A stretch of 64,000 bases of DNA from Syntrophomonas sp. DTU019 (GCA_913757435.1 CAJYDM010000006.1:124001-188000), one strand, 5' to 3'; positions 17,847 through 27,820 are shown, numbered from the stretch's first letter. The notes: generated by a model not told the origin, from the letters alone. Translations and numbers: made by a program.

Positions 17847-18686
17847 ATGTACGAAGCCGTTACTGCCTTAGTGAGTTTATTGCCTTTTTCCTGGGCCAAA
17901 TATGCCTTTATGCAGAATGCCTTGTTGGCCATACTTGTGGTGGTGCCCCTGTTTGCTCTGCTAGGGGCCATGGTGGTCAATAATCAGATGGCCTTTTTTT
18001 CCGACACCCTGGGACATTCAGCCTTGACTGGCATCGCCATTGGGGTCATCGTCGGGGTAAATGATCCCACCTGGTCGATGTTGATTTTCGCAGTTTTCAT
18101 CGCCATAGCAGTCACGATAATAAAAGAACGGACGGGGACCTCGGCCGACACCATTATAGGCGCGGTTTCAGCTACCGCTGTCGCACTGGGGATCGTGATC
18201 CTGTCCAAAGGGGGCGGTTTCGCTCGCTACAGCCGCTATCTGGTGGGCGATCTGTTGAGCATCAGTCCTCAGGAAGTAACGGCTCTGGGACTGGTGCTGA
18301 TCGCAGTCTTGGTGCTATGGTACATAATATTTAATCAACTGCTGCTTTTAAGCATCAATCCCTCTCTGGCAGGAAGCCGCGGCTTTCGGGTCAGACTGGT
18401 GGAAACCTGCTTTGCCGTCTCCCTGGCCATGGTGGTCACCTTCAGCATACAGTGGATAGGAATACTGATTATCAACGCGCTGCTGGTCCTGCCGGCTGCC
18501 GCAGCACGCAATGTGGCAGCGGGGATGAAGTCGTACCATCTATGGACCTTTTTAATAACCGCAGTATGCGGGGTCAGCGGTTTGATACTGTCTTATTACT
18601 GGGATACCGCCACTGGTGCCACTATCGTTCTTTTGGCAGCTTTATGCTATGTATTCACATTAATTCTCCGCCAGCCCGGGCGTTGA
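17847..18686 (+). CDS. znuB: Zinc ABC transporter permease
   Basis: A 279-residue membrane protein of the ABC-3 (ZnuB/MntB) family with about eight hydrophobic segments. It has the family-typical DTLGHSALTGIAIG near the N-terminus, and a C-terminal ALLVLPAAAARN coupling segment. It closes the regulator-znuA-znuC-znuB operon. The start ATG 17847 has GGAAGGAA upstream. Confidence 0.9.
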   Translation: MYEAVTALVSLLPFSWAKYAFMQNALLAILVVVPLFALLGAMVVNNQMAFFSDTLGHSALTGIAIGVIVGVNDPTWSMLIFAVFIAIAVTIIKERTGTSADTIIGAVSATAVALGIVILSKGGGFARYSRYLVGDLLSISPQEVTALGLVLIAVLVLWYIIFNQLLLLSINPSLAGSRGFRVRLVETCFAVSLAMVVTFSIQWIGILIINALLVLPAAAARNVAAGMKSYHLWTFLITAVCGVSGLILSYYWDTATGATIVLLAALCYVFTLILRQPGR

Positions 18687-18697
18687 CATTGAAAAAG

Positions 18698-19357
18698 TTA
18701 CCGACCTTTTTTGAGGATTTCGAAGCATTCACAATATAAGCCTTTGCTGGTCATAACCCCACGGTACCGATTTAAGCCCTCAATAGCCTCATGATAATCG
18801 CGGTTTTCGATCTGTGATTGATGCACGGCCAGAGCTTGAAGTTTTATATGCATCTGCTGGCCTATGTCTTCCACATAGGTGATGTTTTGCAGCGGGGTCC
18901 AAACCTCATAGCACAGCACGTCCTTGACCAGCCAGGGTTTACCAGTGATATCCTGAAGGTAGCCGCTGTTAGCCCTTTCGATGGCTTCCAGGACGATCTC
19001 GTGGGTGGCCATATGGTCCTTGTGGCCGTCGTTTTTGTGGGGAATATAGACTATGTCAGGCTGTTGGGAACGGATCAAATTGATCACCGGAATGAGGGTG
19101 TCTTTGTTATAAGCCAGATAACCATCTTCGTTGCGCAAGAAGACCACCTCTTTTGTCCCCAGCAAAGCAGACGCCTGCCTGGCCTCATTCTCCCGTATCC
19201 GCGCCAGTTCGGCTTTTGAATAGCGGATATTGCCGGCTTCTCCCGAGGTGAGATAAACCACCGTCACCCGGTGGTCCATCTGAGCGTGTTTTATGATGCT
19301 GCCGCCGCATCCCAGCACATCATCATCGGGATGCGGAGAGAAGACCAGTATATTCAT
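18698..19357 (-). CDS. LmbE/PIG-L family metal-dependent deacetylase
   Basis: A 219-residue zinc-dependent N-acetyl-sugar deacetylase family protein. The zinc motif HPDDDVLGCGG is near residue 9, and the second part of the metal site is in HKNDGHKDHMATHE. Family members deacetylate GlcNAc-malate (BshB, bacillithiol), GlcNAc-inositol (MshB) or GlcNAc-PI. No BshA- or BshC-like genes are nearby, so the substrate is open. The start follows CAGGAGGCAGGAC. It converges on the zinc transporter operon, with only 11 bases between stops. Confidence 0.85.
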   Translation of the reverse strand: MNILVFSPHPDDDVLGCGGSIIKHAQMDHRVTVVYLTSGEAGNIRYSKAELARIRENEARQASALLGTKEVVFLRNEDGYLAYNKDTLIPVINLIRSQQPDIVYIPHKNDGHKDHMATHEIVLEAIERANSGYLQDITGKPWLVKDVLCYEVWTPLQNITYVEDIGQQMHIKLQALAVHQSQIENRDYHEAIEGLNRYRGVMTSKGLYCECFEILKKGR

Positions 19358-19688
19358 GTCCTGCCTCCTGACAATATGCTGATACCTTTAAGCCAGCTCA
19401 TAGTTGTTTTGGCCGGGCTGAGAATAGACTAAGCAACGGTCAATTCCAGAGATGTATTGATTATTCTGCAGAAACGGGGCACAGAGATAGGTTCGGCCCC
19501 TGGCCTTTTATAGTGTATGGATACAACTTATCCGAAAGACCTGCTAATTTGTGGTTTTATCCCCAAAAAGCTTCATGTTTTTAGCGTCTGAATGTCATTT
19601 CTCGCACAACCTCTGGTTTTAGCCGGGCAGGTTATGGGATAATATGAAGGATAAATCCAAGCCTTGGCAGAGGCGGAGGATCAAGTAT

Positions 19689-20489
19689 ATGTACTGCGGA
19701 GCTGCTATCCAAGAAAAACTGCACACACTTAGGTCCATAATACAACCATACCGCAGCGCCTTGGTGGCCTTTTCGGGCGGGGTCGACAGCACTCTTCTCT
19801 TGACGGTGACCAAACAGGTGCTAGGTTCGGCAGTGACCGCGGTAACCGTAAGACATATGGCCCACTCTGAAGAGGAGATGCTTGCAGCCGTGGAAATTGC
19901 CCATGGTCTGGGGGTAAGGCATCATATTCTAGACGTTACCACTGTCAGTCGGCGGATTTTCGAAACAAATCCAATTGACCGTTGTTATCACTGCAAGCGT
20001 CTCATTTTTGAAATGTTGCTGGCAGAGGCCAGAGAGCATGATATGCAAACCGTTTTGGACGGATCCCATGCCGGGGACTTGGAGCAAGACCGCCCCGGAC
20101 TGAGAGCACTGAAGGAACTAGGCATATCCATGCCACTGCAAGAGGCCGGCCTTAACAAAGCGGATATCCGCTTAATTTCCAGGCACCTGGGTCTGTCCAC
20201 TCATGACAAGCCGGCCCGGCCATGTCTAGCCACCCGTTTTCTGCCCGGGGAGACTATAGACCAGCAAAAGCTGGGCATGATACAAAAGGCCGAATCCTAC
20301 CTGGCAGGACTGGGATTATACGATTGCCGGGTCAGATTCCGCAACGGTGAAGCCCGCATTGAGACTACCCGGGAGGGAATGGACCTGCTCCTCAACCTGG
20401 AGGTGGTTGACGCAGTGAATGATGTGTTTTCTAAGCTGGGTTTTTCAGGAATACTTCTTGATTTCCACTGCTACCCGTCCCGGGAATGA
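19689..20489 (+). CDS. larE: Pyridinium-biscarboxylate mononucleotide sulfur transferase
   Basis: A 266-residue PP-loop enzyme of nickel-pincer nucleotide (NPN) cofactor synthesis. The ATP-binding loop SGGVDSTLLL is near residue 40. The RCYHCK motif is typical of LarE. PARPCLATRF carries the cysteine that in the characterised Lactiplantibacillus enzyme donates its own sulfur. I choose ATG 19689 because GGCGGAGGA lies eight bases upstream; an in-frame ATG at 19644 has no such site. It is followed at 70 bases by larB and then larC, giving the complete NPN pathway. Confidence 0.92.
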   Translation: MYCGAAIQEKLHTLRSIIQPYRSALVAFSGGVDSTLLLTVTKQVLGSAVTAVTVRHMAHSEEEMLAAVEIAHGLGVRHHILDVTTVSRRIFETNPIDRCYHCKRLIFEMLLAEAREHDMQTVLDGSHAGDLEQDRPGLRALKELGISMPLQEAGLNKADIRLISRHLGLSTHDKPARPCLATRFLPGETIDQQKLGMIQKAESYLAGLGLYDCRVRFRNGEARIETTREGMDLLLNLEVVDAVNDVFSKLGFSGILLDFHCYPSRE

Positions 20490-20559
20490 GACCGTGTCAG
20501 CTCAGTAAGTAATGGGGCCAAATGTTCGGATCGCCCAGGCAGATAGAGGAGGAAAAAGA

Positions 20560-21330
20560 TTGGATCAGGACCGCATCACGCAGCTCCTACAGGATTTCAA
20601 ACAGGACCGGGTATCGCTTGAACAAGCCTTGGAAAAACTGCGCCAGCTTCCTTTTGAAGATCTGCATTATGCCAAGGTAGACCACCACCGCAGCATACGC
20701 CAGGGCTTTCCAGAGGTTGTATTTGCCGAGGGAAAATCAGAGGCACAGATCGAGGGTATCATTGAAGCCCTGCTTAAACAAGGCCATAATATTCTCACCA
20801 CCCGCCTCAGTGCGGATAAATACAAATCTTTAGAAGGGCGCTGGGCAGGTATGGAATATCACCCCTTGGCCAGAGTTATGCTGATCCGCCACAAGGAAAT
20901 CAAGCCTCTTCATGGCTTGGTTCTGGTGGCTACCGCCGGCACCTCTGACATCGGGGTAGCAGAGGAGGCCGCTCTGACCGCTGAGATGATGGGCAGCAAG
21001 GTACAGCGCCTTTACGATGTAGGGGTGGCAGGCATCCATCGCCTGCTGGCGTATCGGAGCTGTTTGGAGCAGGCTGATGTAATAATTGCGGTGGCCGGTA
21101 TGGAAGGCGCCTTGCCCAGCATAGCAGCCGGCCTGACGGATAAACCGGTCCTGGCGGTCCCCACCAGCATCGGTTATGGGGCCAGCTTTGAAGGATTGAG
21201 CGCGCTTCTGGCCATGCTCAACAGCTGTGCCAACGGGGTGGCGGTATTTAATATAGACAATGGCTTCGGGGCAGGGTATTTTGCCAGCCGATTGATTAAA
21301 CAGATGAACAGGTTTTCTGACAATAGATAA
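20560..21330 (+). CDS. larB: Pyridinium-3,5-biscarboxylate mononucleotide synthase
   Basis: A 256-residue LarB, which carboxylates and hydrolyses nicotinic acid adenine dinucleotide in the first NPN step. The C-terminal two-thirds resemble the PurE/AIR carboxylase fold: VATAGTSDIGVAEEAALTAE is the signature, and AVAGMEGALPSIAAGL and AVPTSIGYGAS follow. The start is TTG 20560, with AGAGGAGG about seven bases upstream. An in-frame ATG at 20512 would overlap unlikely leader sequence. It is flanked by larE and larC in one orientation. Confidence 0.92.
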   Translation: MDQDRITQLLQDFKQDRVSLEQALEKLRQLPFEDLHYAKVDHHRSIRQGFPEVVFAEGKSEAQIEGIIEALLKQGHNILTTRLSADKYKSLEGRWAGMEYHPLARVMLIRHKEIKPLHGLVLVATAGTSDIGVAEEAALTAEMMGSKVQRLYDVGVAGIHRLLAYRSCLEQADVIIAVAGMEGALPSIAAGLTDKPVLAVPTSIGYGASFEGLSALLAMLNSCANGVAVFNIDNGFGAGYFASRLIKQMNRFSDNR

Positions 21331-21343
21331 AGGCAGGTTGGAC

Positions 21344-22678
21344 ATGACAAAAGTATTGTATTTCGATTGTTTTGCCGGAATCTCAGGTGATATGACCCTG
21401 GGGGCGTTGCTGGATGTGGGAGCTGACCTGGACTATTTGCGTAGTGAACTGGTCAAACTGGATTTGGGCAATTTTAATATCACGGCGGGTAAAACCACCA
21501 AAAATGGCATCTCGTGTACTGATGTTGAGGTTGATTGGCCAGGCAAGGCCAAATCTTCCCACCATCTTAGTACATCCACAAGCGATTCTCAGCATTCTCA
21601 TGAGGAAGACATCATCCCTTGCCATCATTGCCGCCAAACCCCCAAGCCAGAACCCCCTGAAGAAGTGCCGGTTCACTTAAATACTCAACATGGTCACTCT
21701 GCCCATCGAAATTTACAGGAGATTGAGGGGTTGATCAGCAGAAGCAGCTTGAACGACCGGGTCAAAACCCTTAGCCAGCAGATTTTTCAACGCCTGGCGC
21801 AGGCTGAGGCTCGTGTTCATGGCAAGAGCATTACCGAGGTTCATTTTCATGAAGTGGGTGCTGTCGATTCCATTGTTGATATTGTTGGCACCATGGTATG
21901 TCTGGATTATCTGGGGATTGAGCGCATCTATGCCTCGCCTCTGCATCTGGGCAGCGGTTTTCTGCAGTGCGCCCATGGCACCCTGCCGGTGGAAGCACCT
22001 GCCACTATGGCTTTGTTGGAAGGGGTGCCAGTGTATTCGACCGGAATAAAACATGAATTGGTTACCCCCACCGGAGCAGCCATCATCACCACACTGGCTC
22101 AGGGCTATGTGCCTTTACCGGAGATGGTGGTAAACCGTGTAGGTTATGGGGCCGGAGATAGCGAGTTGGAGATTCCCAACCTGTTGCGGGTGATTTTAGC
22201 AGAGGAAATTCCTTCTACACTGCTGATGCTGGAAACCAATATAGATGATATGAACCCTCAGATCTATTCCCACCTCTTTCCACTGTTATTGGAGGCGGGA
22301 GCCCTGGATGTGTATCTCACCCCGATCATAATGAAGAAGAACCGCCCTGGGGCGATTCTCAGCGTTTTATGTCCGCAGCCCCTGACAAGCCGCTTGGAGG
22401 AGATTATCTTTGCAGAGACCACCACCCTGGGTATACGCCGGGTGCCGGTCAGCCGCAGCAGCCTGCAGCGGGAGATCAGGCAGGTAGAGACCCCTTGGGG
22501 ACAGGTCAGGGTCAAGACGGCTCTCCGTGAGGGGCGGGTGATAAGAGCTGCAGCGGAGTATGAGGATTGCAGCCGCATAGCCCGCGAGCAGCAGATTCCA
22601 CTCCAGGTGGTTCTCGGAGTAGCAGGACGGGCCGCAGAAGATGCCTTTCTTGAGCCGGTGGCTTCGCGCCTGGACTAA
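21344..22678 (+). CDS. larC: Nickel insertion protein of the nickel-pincer cofactor pathway
   Basis: A 444-residue CTP-dependent nickel cyclometallase that inserts Ni into the pincer nucleotide. The N-terminus YFDCFAGISGDMTLGAL is the family signature. Residues about 65-125 form a histidine-rich, low-complexity linker that probably binds nickel. The C-terminal domain has the ETNIDDMNPQ motif. In Lactiplantibacillus the gene is split into larC1/larC2 and joined by programmed frameshift; here it is one continuous frame. ATG 21344 has AAGGCAGG upstream, and TTG 21338 is possible. No LarA-type lactate racemase is in the window, so the enzyme that uses the cofactor is elsewhere. Confidence 0.92.
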   Translation: MTKVLYFDCFAGISGDMTLGALLDVGADLDYLRSELVKLDLGNFNITAGKTTKNGISCTDVEVDWPGKAKSSHHLSTSTSDSQHSHEEDIIPCHHCRQTPKPEPPEEVPVHLNTQHGHSAHRNLQEIEGLISRSSLNDRVKTLSQQIFQRLAQAEARVHGKSITEVHFHEVGAVDSIVDIVGTMVCLDYLGIERIYASPLHLGSGFLQCAHGTLPVEAPATMALLEGVPVYSTGIKHELVTPTGAAIITTLAQGYVPLPEMVVNRVGYGAGDSELEIPNLLRVILAEEIPSTLLMLETNIDDMNPQIYSHLFPLLLEAGALDVYLTPIIMKKNRPGAILSVLCPQPLTSRLEEIIFAETTTLGIRRVPVSRSSLQREIRQVETPWGQVRVKTALREGRVIRAAAEYEDCSRIAREQQIPLQVVLGVAGRAAEDAFLEPVASRLD

Positions 22679-22680
22679 GC

Positions 22681-22908
22681 TCAGCGCAAATAGAGGTAAA
22701 TGGCCGCAGCAGTGAGGTAGATGGCGACCACCACAATGTAGGTCCATTTGCGGATCTTCTCCATCCTGGCCGTCTTTTTAATGGCCTTATCGATACGGGC
22801 TTCATCACGACGCCGTTTCAGTTCCTGCTCCTCCGGAGTCAAACCCTGCATGGCTATGGCCTGTTTTTCTCTTTCCCAGGCTTCCTTCTGCTCGGGTGAA
22901 AGTGTCAT
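22681..22908 (-). CDS. Small single-pass membrane protein of unknown function
   Basis: A 75-residue protein beginning MTLSPEQKEAWEREKQ. It has a highly charged, probably helical N-terminal two-thirds and one C-terminal membrane segment (about 52-70, ending YLYLR). ATG 22908 is chosen because GGGGGATGG lies just upstream, and the longer open frame has no ribosome binding site. It converges on larC with two bases between stops. I do not recognise the family. Confidence 0.6.
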   Translation of the reverse strand: MTLSPEQKEAWEREKQAIAMQGLTPEEQELKRRRDEARIDKAIKKTARMEKIRKWTYIVVVAIYLTAAAIYLYLR

Positions 22909-23103
22909 GTTCCATCCCCCCATCTGAGTGCATATCAATATGAAATATGCTTCTTATTATTTTAACCGTTTCCTCCAGCCGTGCTCAAGTCAGCTAATGT
23001 AAATCCACCCTGCTGCTCCAGGCAAGCATGAGTGAAGCACGAAATCCCGCCATATCGGTCTTGCACGCTTTTTAATAAGTCACCTGGTTTCATTGAAAAA
23101 ATA

Positions 23104-23132
23104 TTGACAACTGCTCAACGACCCCATATACT
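23104..23132 (+). promoter_or_regulatory. Sigma-A promoter of the EF-G paralogue
   Basis: TTGACA at 23104-23109, a 17-base spacer and TATACT at 23127-23132. It predicts a leader of about 100 bases before the start codon, which contains a terminator-like hairpin. Confidence 0.75.
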
Positions 23133-23187
23133 TAGTATTTGGGTGCATAAATTGGTATCAACCTAAGTAAACTAAGCAGTACAATTT

Positions 23188-23221
23188 CGGCATCACCTGG
23201 TGTAGTGCCGTTAATTTTTTT
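23188..23221 (+). promoter_or_regulatory. Terminator-like hairpin in the leader of the EF-G paralogue (possible attenuator)
   Basis: CGGCAtCAC-ctg-GTGtagTGCCG is followed directly by TTAATTTTTTT, 22 bases before ATG 23244. A hairpin plus T-tract inside the leader, downstream of a good promoter, is the form of a transcription attenuator. Internal bulges make the stem moderate rather than strong. Confidence 0.5.
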
Positions 23222-23243
23222 ATTATGAAGGAGCATAAGTTCA

Positions 23244-25265
23244 ATGCTGGAGAAACTCAGAAATATCGGCATCATAGCTCATATAGACGCCGGCAAAACC
23301 ACCACCACGGAGAGAATATTATACTATACCGGGCTAACTCATAAATTGGGCGAGACTCACAACGGTGATAGCGTAATGGATTACCTTCCCGCCGAGAAAG
23401 AGCGGGGCATAACTGTTACTTCGGCTGCGGTGCGCTGTTTGTGGAAAGGCTGCCATATAAACATAATAGACACACCCGGGCACGTGGACTTCACGGCCGA
23501 GGTGGAGCGGAGCCTGCGAATCCTGGATGGCGCTGTAGTATTGTTTTGTGCCAAAGGCGGGGTAGAACCGCAATCAGAAACCGTTTGGAGGCAGGCTGAC
23601 AAGTATCAGGTGCCTAGAATCGCTTACATCAATAAGATGGATGCCGTCGGAGCCGATTTCTGTTCAGTGGTCGATCAGATCAAACAGCGCCTGGGGGCCA
23701 ACCCTCTGGTAATCAACCTGCCAGTTATTCAAAACGACACCTTCACCGGGGTCATAGATCTAATTGAAATGAGATATTATACATTCTGCGGTCCCAGCGG
23801 GGATCAAATAGAGTGCCAGGAAATACCCAAAGACAGCATAGAATTTGCTCTGCACTGGCAGAACCTGATGCTGGAGAGTCTGGCCGAGACCGATGAAACC
23901 CTTTTTGATCTTTATGTGGCCAACGAGGTCCTTCCGGTTAACCTGTTGCTCCAGGTTATTCGCCGCAATACCATCAGTGGAGATATGGTGCCAGTATTGT
24001 GCGGCAGTTCTTACCGCAATATCGGGGTTCAGAAACTCTTAGACGCAGTGGTTGATTTTCTGCCTTCACCGGTGGATGTGCCCCCGGTTAGAACGGTAGG
24101 CCAGGATAACGAAAATGTAATGGATATAGTTCCCAATTGTCAGGGTGAGCTGGCAGCATTGGTGTTCAAAATCGTGAGCGACCGGCACGTTGGCAAATTG
24201 GCCTTTGCCAGGATTTATTCAGGCTGCATACAGTCCGGCAGCTATATTTATAACAGCAGCCGTGGCAGCAAAGAGCGGGTAGGGCGCCTGGTGCGTATGC
24301 ATGCCAACCACCGCGAAGAGATTGAACGGGTCGAAGCCGGGGACATAGTGGCATTGATTGGCTTAAAAGATGTAAACACCGGTGATACGCTGTGCCGTGA
24401 AGGGCAGAGTTTTCTGCTGGAATCCATCGAATTCCCGGAACCGGTCATCCAGATTGCCATTGAGCCTAAGAAGCAGACCGATCAGAGCCGTATCATGGAA
24501 GCACTGATGAGAATAGCGGCGGAAGATCCGACATTTAAGCTTTCCTATAATAAGGAAACCGGACAGACATTGATCGCCGGCATGGGAGAATTGCATCTGG
24601 AGATCATTGCTGACCGCCTGTCCAATGAGTTCAAGGTCAACTTCAATATTGGCAAACCTGAAGTGGCCTACAAAGAGACCATCACCCAAGCGGCCGAACA
24701 GACCACCCGTTATGTGAAACAGACCGGGGGCAAAGGGCAGTTCGCCCACCTGGTGTTGCGCCTCGAGCCTGCTGAGGGATTTGAATTTGTCAATAAGATC
24801 GTGGGCGGAGCTATACCGCGTGAGTATATCCCGGCGGTAGAAGCCGGCATCAAGCAGGCCCTGGAAGAAGGCGTGTTAAAGGGTTATCCAGTAGTCAATG
24901 TCAAGGCCACCTTACTTGACGGGTCGTTCCACGAAGTTGACTCTTCGGAGATGGCATTTAGAACTGCGGCCATGATCGCCACAAAAGACTGCATGCGCAA
25001 AGCGGGGCCGCAGCTGCTGGAACCGATGATGCGTTTAGAAATCACCGCGCCGGAGGAGTTTACCGGAAATATAATCAGCAATATTAGCAATCACCGTGGT
25101 CGTCTGCAATCAATGGACAGCGTCAACAATACTCAGATCATTCGCGGCTGTGTACCATTAGCGGAAATGTTCGGATATTCCACAACCTTGCGCTCTTTGA
25201 CCCAGGGCCGGGCCGGTTTCTCTATGGAGTTCTCCCATTACGAGGACTTTCACATCGCATCTTAA
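23244..25265 (+). CDS. Elongation factor G paralogue (ribosomal translocase GTPase)
   Basis: A 673-residue translational GTPase with the five-domain EF-G plan. Visible motifs are G1 AHIDAGKTT, the switch I region [12 protein letters not shown]3 DTPGHVDF and G4 NKMD. The C-terminal part has the domain IV segment [11 protein letters not shown] and the domain V region. It is about 20 residues shorter than housekeeping EF-G and stands alone, not beside rpsL, rpsG or tuf, so it is likely a second EF-G. Such paralogues may act in ribosome recycling, stress translation or antibiotic protection. The leader hairpin upstream suggests conditional expression. ATG 23244 has GAAGGAG nearby. Confidence 0.88.
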   Translation: MLEKLRNIGIIAHIDAGKTTTTERILYYTGLTHKLGETHNGDSVMDYLPAEKERGITVTSAAVRCLWKGCHINIIDTPGHVDFTAEVERSLRILDGAVVLFCAKGGVEPQSETVWRQADKYQVPRIAYINKMDAVGADFCSVVDQIKQRLGANPLVINLPVIQNDTFTGVIDLIEMRYYTFCGPSGDQIECQEIPKDSIEFALHWQNLMLESLAETDETLFDLYVANEVLPVNLLLQVIRRNTISGDMVPVLCGSSYRNIGVQKLLDAVVDFLPSPVDVPPVRTVGQDNENVMDIVPNCQGELAALVFKIVSDRHVGKLAFARIYSGCIQSGSYIYNSSRGSKERVGRLVRMHANHREEIERVEAGDIVALIGLKDVNTGDTLCREGQSFLLESIEFPEPVIQIAIEPKKQTDQSRIMEALMRIAAEDPTFKLSYNKETGQTLIAGMGELHLEIIADRLSNEFKVNFNIGKPEVAYKETITQAAEQTTRYVKQTGGKGQFAHLVLRLEPAEGFEFVNKIVGGAIPREYIPAVEAGIKQALEEGVLKGYPVVNVKATLLDGSFHEVDSSEMAFRTAAMIATKDCMRKAGPQLLEPMMRLEITAPEEFTGNIISNISNHRGRLQSMDSVNNTQIIRGCVPLAEMFGYSTTLRSLTQGRAGFSMEFSHYEDFHIAS

Positions 25266-25295
25266 GTAAAGATATGCAAACTTATATAAAAAACC

Positions 25296-25320
25296 AAGGA
25301 GCGGGATCAACCCGCTCCTT
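25296..25320. terminator. Bidirectional terminator between EF-G paralogue and htpX
   Basis: AAGGAGCGGG-atcaa-CCCGCTCCTT is a perfect 10-bp stem between the convergent stop codons. Confidence 0.85.
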
Positions 25321-25353
25321 ATCATTGATGCCATCATACTCATTGATGCAATC

Positions 25354-26238
25354 TTAAAATCCTTGTTCCAGGCGCTGAATACGCTCTTCCAACCCGGGAT
25401 GACTGGCAAGAAGTTGTGCCAATCCAGATTTCTTTTCCCCGCTGATTTTAAAGGTAGCAAAGGCCTCCTGGCGATTATCTACCAGGTTGACCGACGCCTG
25501 GAGAGACCGTAAGGCCCGGACCATCTTGTGCTTGCCGGCGAGCATGGCGCCCCCTTGATCGGCGGCGAACTCCCGATGACGGGAAAAGGCCATCACCGCG
25601 ATACTGCCCAGGATGGAGAATAGGATCTGAAAGACGATAATGCTGAGAAAGTGGACAATACCCCGGGCTTCTTCTTTAACAAACATAGAAACCGTATAAG
25701 CGATAATGCGGGACAAGAAAACTACAAAGGTATTGATAACTCCCTGTACTAAAGTCATCGTAACCATGTCCCCGTTGGTGATATGAGCAATTTCATGGGC
25801 CAATACGCCTTCTACCGCATCCGTGTCCATGCGATTCAATAAGCCCTGTGACACTGCAATCAGGGAATTATTCTTAGAAGGCCCGGTCGCAAAAGCATTC
25901 ACTTCGTTAGACGGATAAATACCGACCTCAGGCATTTTTTGCAGTCCGGCTTTGCGGGCCAGACTATAAACCGTGCTGAGCAACTGCCGTTCCTGAGCAC
26001 TATGATATTTGTCCGGGTCTATTACTTGCACATTCATCATCTGTTTGGCTATCCACTTGGATAAAAAGAGGGAGATGAATGCTCCGGAAAAACCGATCAC
26101 AGCCGCAAAGACCAACAGACTGTAATAATCGATACCACTAGCGTTGACGTAATGATTAACCCCTAAAACTGATGTGACAATGACTATGGTGGTCAATACC
26201 AAGAGGTTAACCAGAAGGAAAATTCCGATTCTCTTCAT
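25354..26238 (-). CDS. htpX: HtpX-type membrane zinc metalloprotease
   Basis: A 294-residue M48-family protease of the inner membrane that degrades damaged membrane proteins. Two N-terminal membrane segments (about 5-25 and 38-58) precede the catalytic site [11 protein letters not shown], with HExxH zinc ligands. Two further hydrophobic segments follow, then the glutamate region FAADQGGA. Length and layout match E. coli HtpX. The ATG follows AAGGGGGGCC on the minus strand. The SDH-type protease at 8,194 is a second membrane proteolysis gene in the window. Confidence 0.92.
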   Translation of the reverse strand: MKRIGIFLLVNLLVLTTIVIVTSVLGVNHYVNASGIDYYSLLVFAAVIGFSGAFISLFLSKWIAKQMMNVQVIDPDKYHSAQERQLLSTVYSLARKAGLQKMPEVGIYPSNEVNAFATGPSKNNSLIAVSQGLLNRMDTDAVEGVLAHEIAHITNGDMVTMTLVQGVINTFVVFLSRIIAYTVSMFVKEEARGIVHFLSIIVFQILFSILGSIAVMAFSRHREFAADQGGAMLAGKHKMVRALRSLQASVNLVDNRQEAFATFKISGEKKSGLAQLLASHPGLEERIQRLEQGF

Positions 26239-26399
26239 ATTTGGCCCCCCTTTTATTTATATAGGTAACAGTTTATCACGATTCTCCTTAGTGAAGAAGT
26301 GTATTTGCTATTTTTCAGTAAGTATCAATCAATAATAGCTAGCCAATGCCCTCCTGCAGTGTGTTCAAGGTGGGGACAGTAGTCTTCAGCAGCACTGCC

Positions 26400-27572
26400 T
26401 CAGGGAAGTGGGTCGGGGTTGGCGGGTGCAGGAGCGGGCCGCCCGCTGTTATAGATACTTAAGGCGATGGTGCCCATGGCGATACAGGCAGCCGCCAAAG
26501 ATACCACCACCCCCACAATGGGGATCTCGGATAACAGCAGTACCAGTGCAAAGCCCAGCATGAAACCGAGCCACATCGACACCCGACCGTCCCATCCAAA
26601 ACTGCGTAAGAGGTATCTGCCCAGGATGTCACCGAGTATGATTTTGGCCAGGAGGAGCACCAGTATATAGGCACAAAGCAATATCAAGGCCAGCGGGATG
26701 CCTATAACCGTGACGATGAAGATAAGCATGATAATAGGTATGGTCACCAGCAGCAACAAGCCCCATCCGATAGAGGCGCCGGGTGCCTCCTGCATGGTTA
26801 GAGCCAGACGCTGCCACAAGGCTGGGAAGAGCAGGAAGAAGAAACCCCATAGGACCAGGCCGGTAGCAAACCATATCAGCATACTTGCCCAAGAAAAAGC
26901 AACCGGTTTGGAAGCTGGGGCCTTATCGATGGCCCTCTGTTCCCAGCGGGTATCGCCGCTCACCTTGGCCCCACTGGCGATCTGGGCTTGCTGCGGCGAT
27001 TTATAAATCAGGTTGCCGCCAACTATTGCTGAAGATGCCAGGGTAAGCTGGCCTACTTCCCATAGTTGCAGGTCGCTGCCGATGCTGCCGCTTAGGCGAA
27101 CGCCCTTAGCTGCGCCCATCACCTGGCCTTCGGCCTTGCCCAGCAGGTCCAGGTTATTGCCGAACAAAAGGGCATCCCGGCCAATAGTTGAGGCGGACTC
27201 CAGACGTATGCTATTGCCAGCTGCAGTGATACTGCCGGATATGGGAGACTGAATGCTGATATCGTTGCCCGCCCCGCGCACGTCTCCGTTAACCGCATTG
27301 TTGATACGCAGCGACTGCCCGGCCACAAGCACATCCCCATCCACTTTGCCATTGATAACTATGCTCTGTCCGGCGGCAAACAGGTCTCCTTCCACGTCAG
27401 CATCGACTACGATGTTGTTGCCGGATACCAACAAAGGTCCTTTTACTAGTCCCGATGGGATATAGACCGAATCGCCCTGACGGGTCTCAAACGCCATTGC
27501 TGCCGGGGGCATAACTACTGCCATGATCAGCAGTGCCAATAGCAGCCATCCTGTTTGCCTTCTTGAAACCAT
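26400..27572 (-). CDS. Polymer-forming (bactofilin-like) membrane protein
   Basis: A 390-residue protein. A Sec signal or anchor lies at about 7-28, then roughly 190 residues of short repeats with phrases such as GDVLVAGQSLRINN and GSITAAGNSIRLES. That is the right-handed beta-helix of DUF583/polymer-forming cytoskeletal domains. A block of four or five membrane segments fills the C-terminal half, ending in a Pro-Ala tail. ATG 27572 is chosen for the GGAGG nine bases upstream; a frame-open ATG is five codons earlier. Externalised polymer-forming domains on a membrane base are known in Bacillota, but their job is unclear. Confidence 0.7.
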   Translation of the reverse strand: MVSRRQTGWLLLALLIMAVVMPPAAMAFETRQGDSVYIPSGLVKGPLLVSGNNIVVDADVEGDLFAAGQSIVINGKVDGDVLVAGQSLRINNAVNGDVRGAGNDISIQSPISGSITAAGNSIRLESASTIGRDALLFGNNLDLLGKAEGQVMGAAKGVRLSGSIGSDLQLWEVGQLTLASSAIVGGNLIYKSPQQAQIASGAKVSGDTRWEQRAIDKAPASKPVAFSWASMLIWFATGLVLWGFFFLLFPALWQRLALTMQEAPGASIGWGLLLLVTIPIIMLIFIVTVIGIPLALILLCAYILVLLLAKIILGDILGRYLLRSFGWDGRVSMWLGFMLGFALVLLLSEIPIVGVVVSLAAACIAMGTIALSIYNSGRPAPAPANPDPLP

Positions 27573-27820
27573 ATTCCTTACCTCCAATACATAATATTTG
27601 CGTCAACTCCTATCCAGCCCTTTAGAAGCATTATAACCTATCGCTGCAGGGGGCACAGAAAAAAACCGGAATTGGTGGTATTGTCCCGGGAACTGGCTTC
27701 AGATATACGAAAGCCAAATAAAATGTAAACAGGTAGGTTATGGTACTCAATACCACGAGCTTGATTTATAATGAGAACATATTACTCAGGCATAATAGAT
27801 AAGTAAAGGATGTGCTTGTA

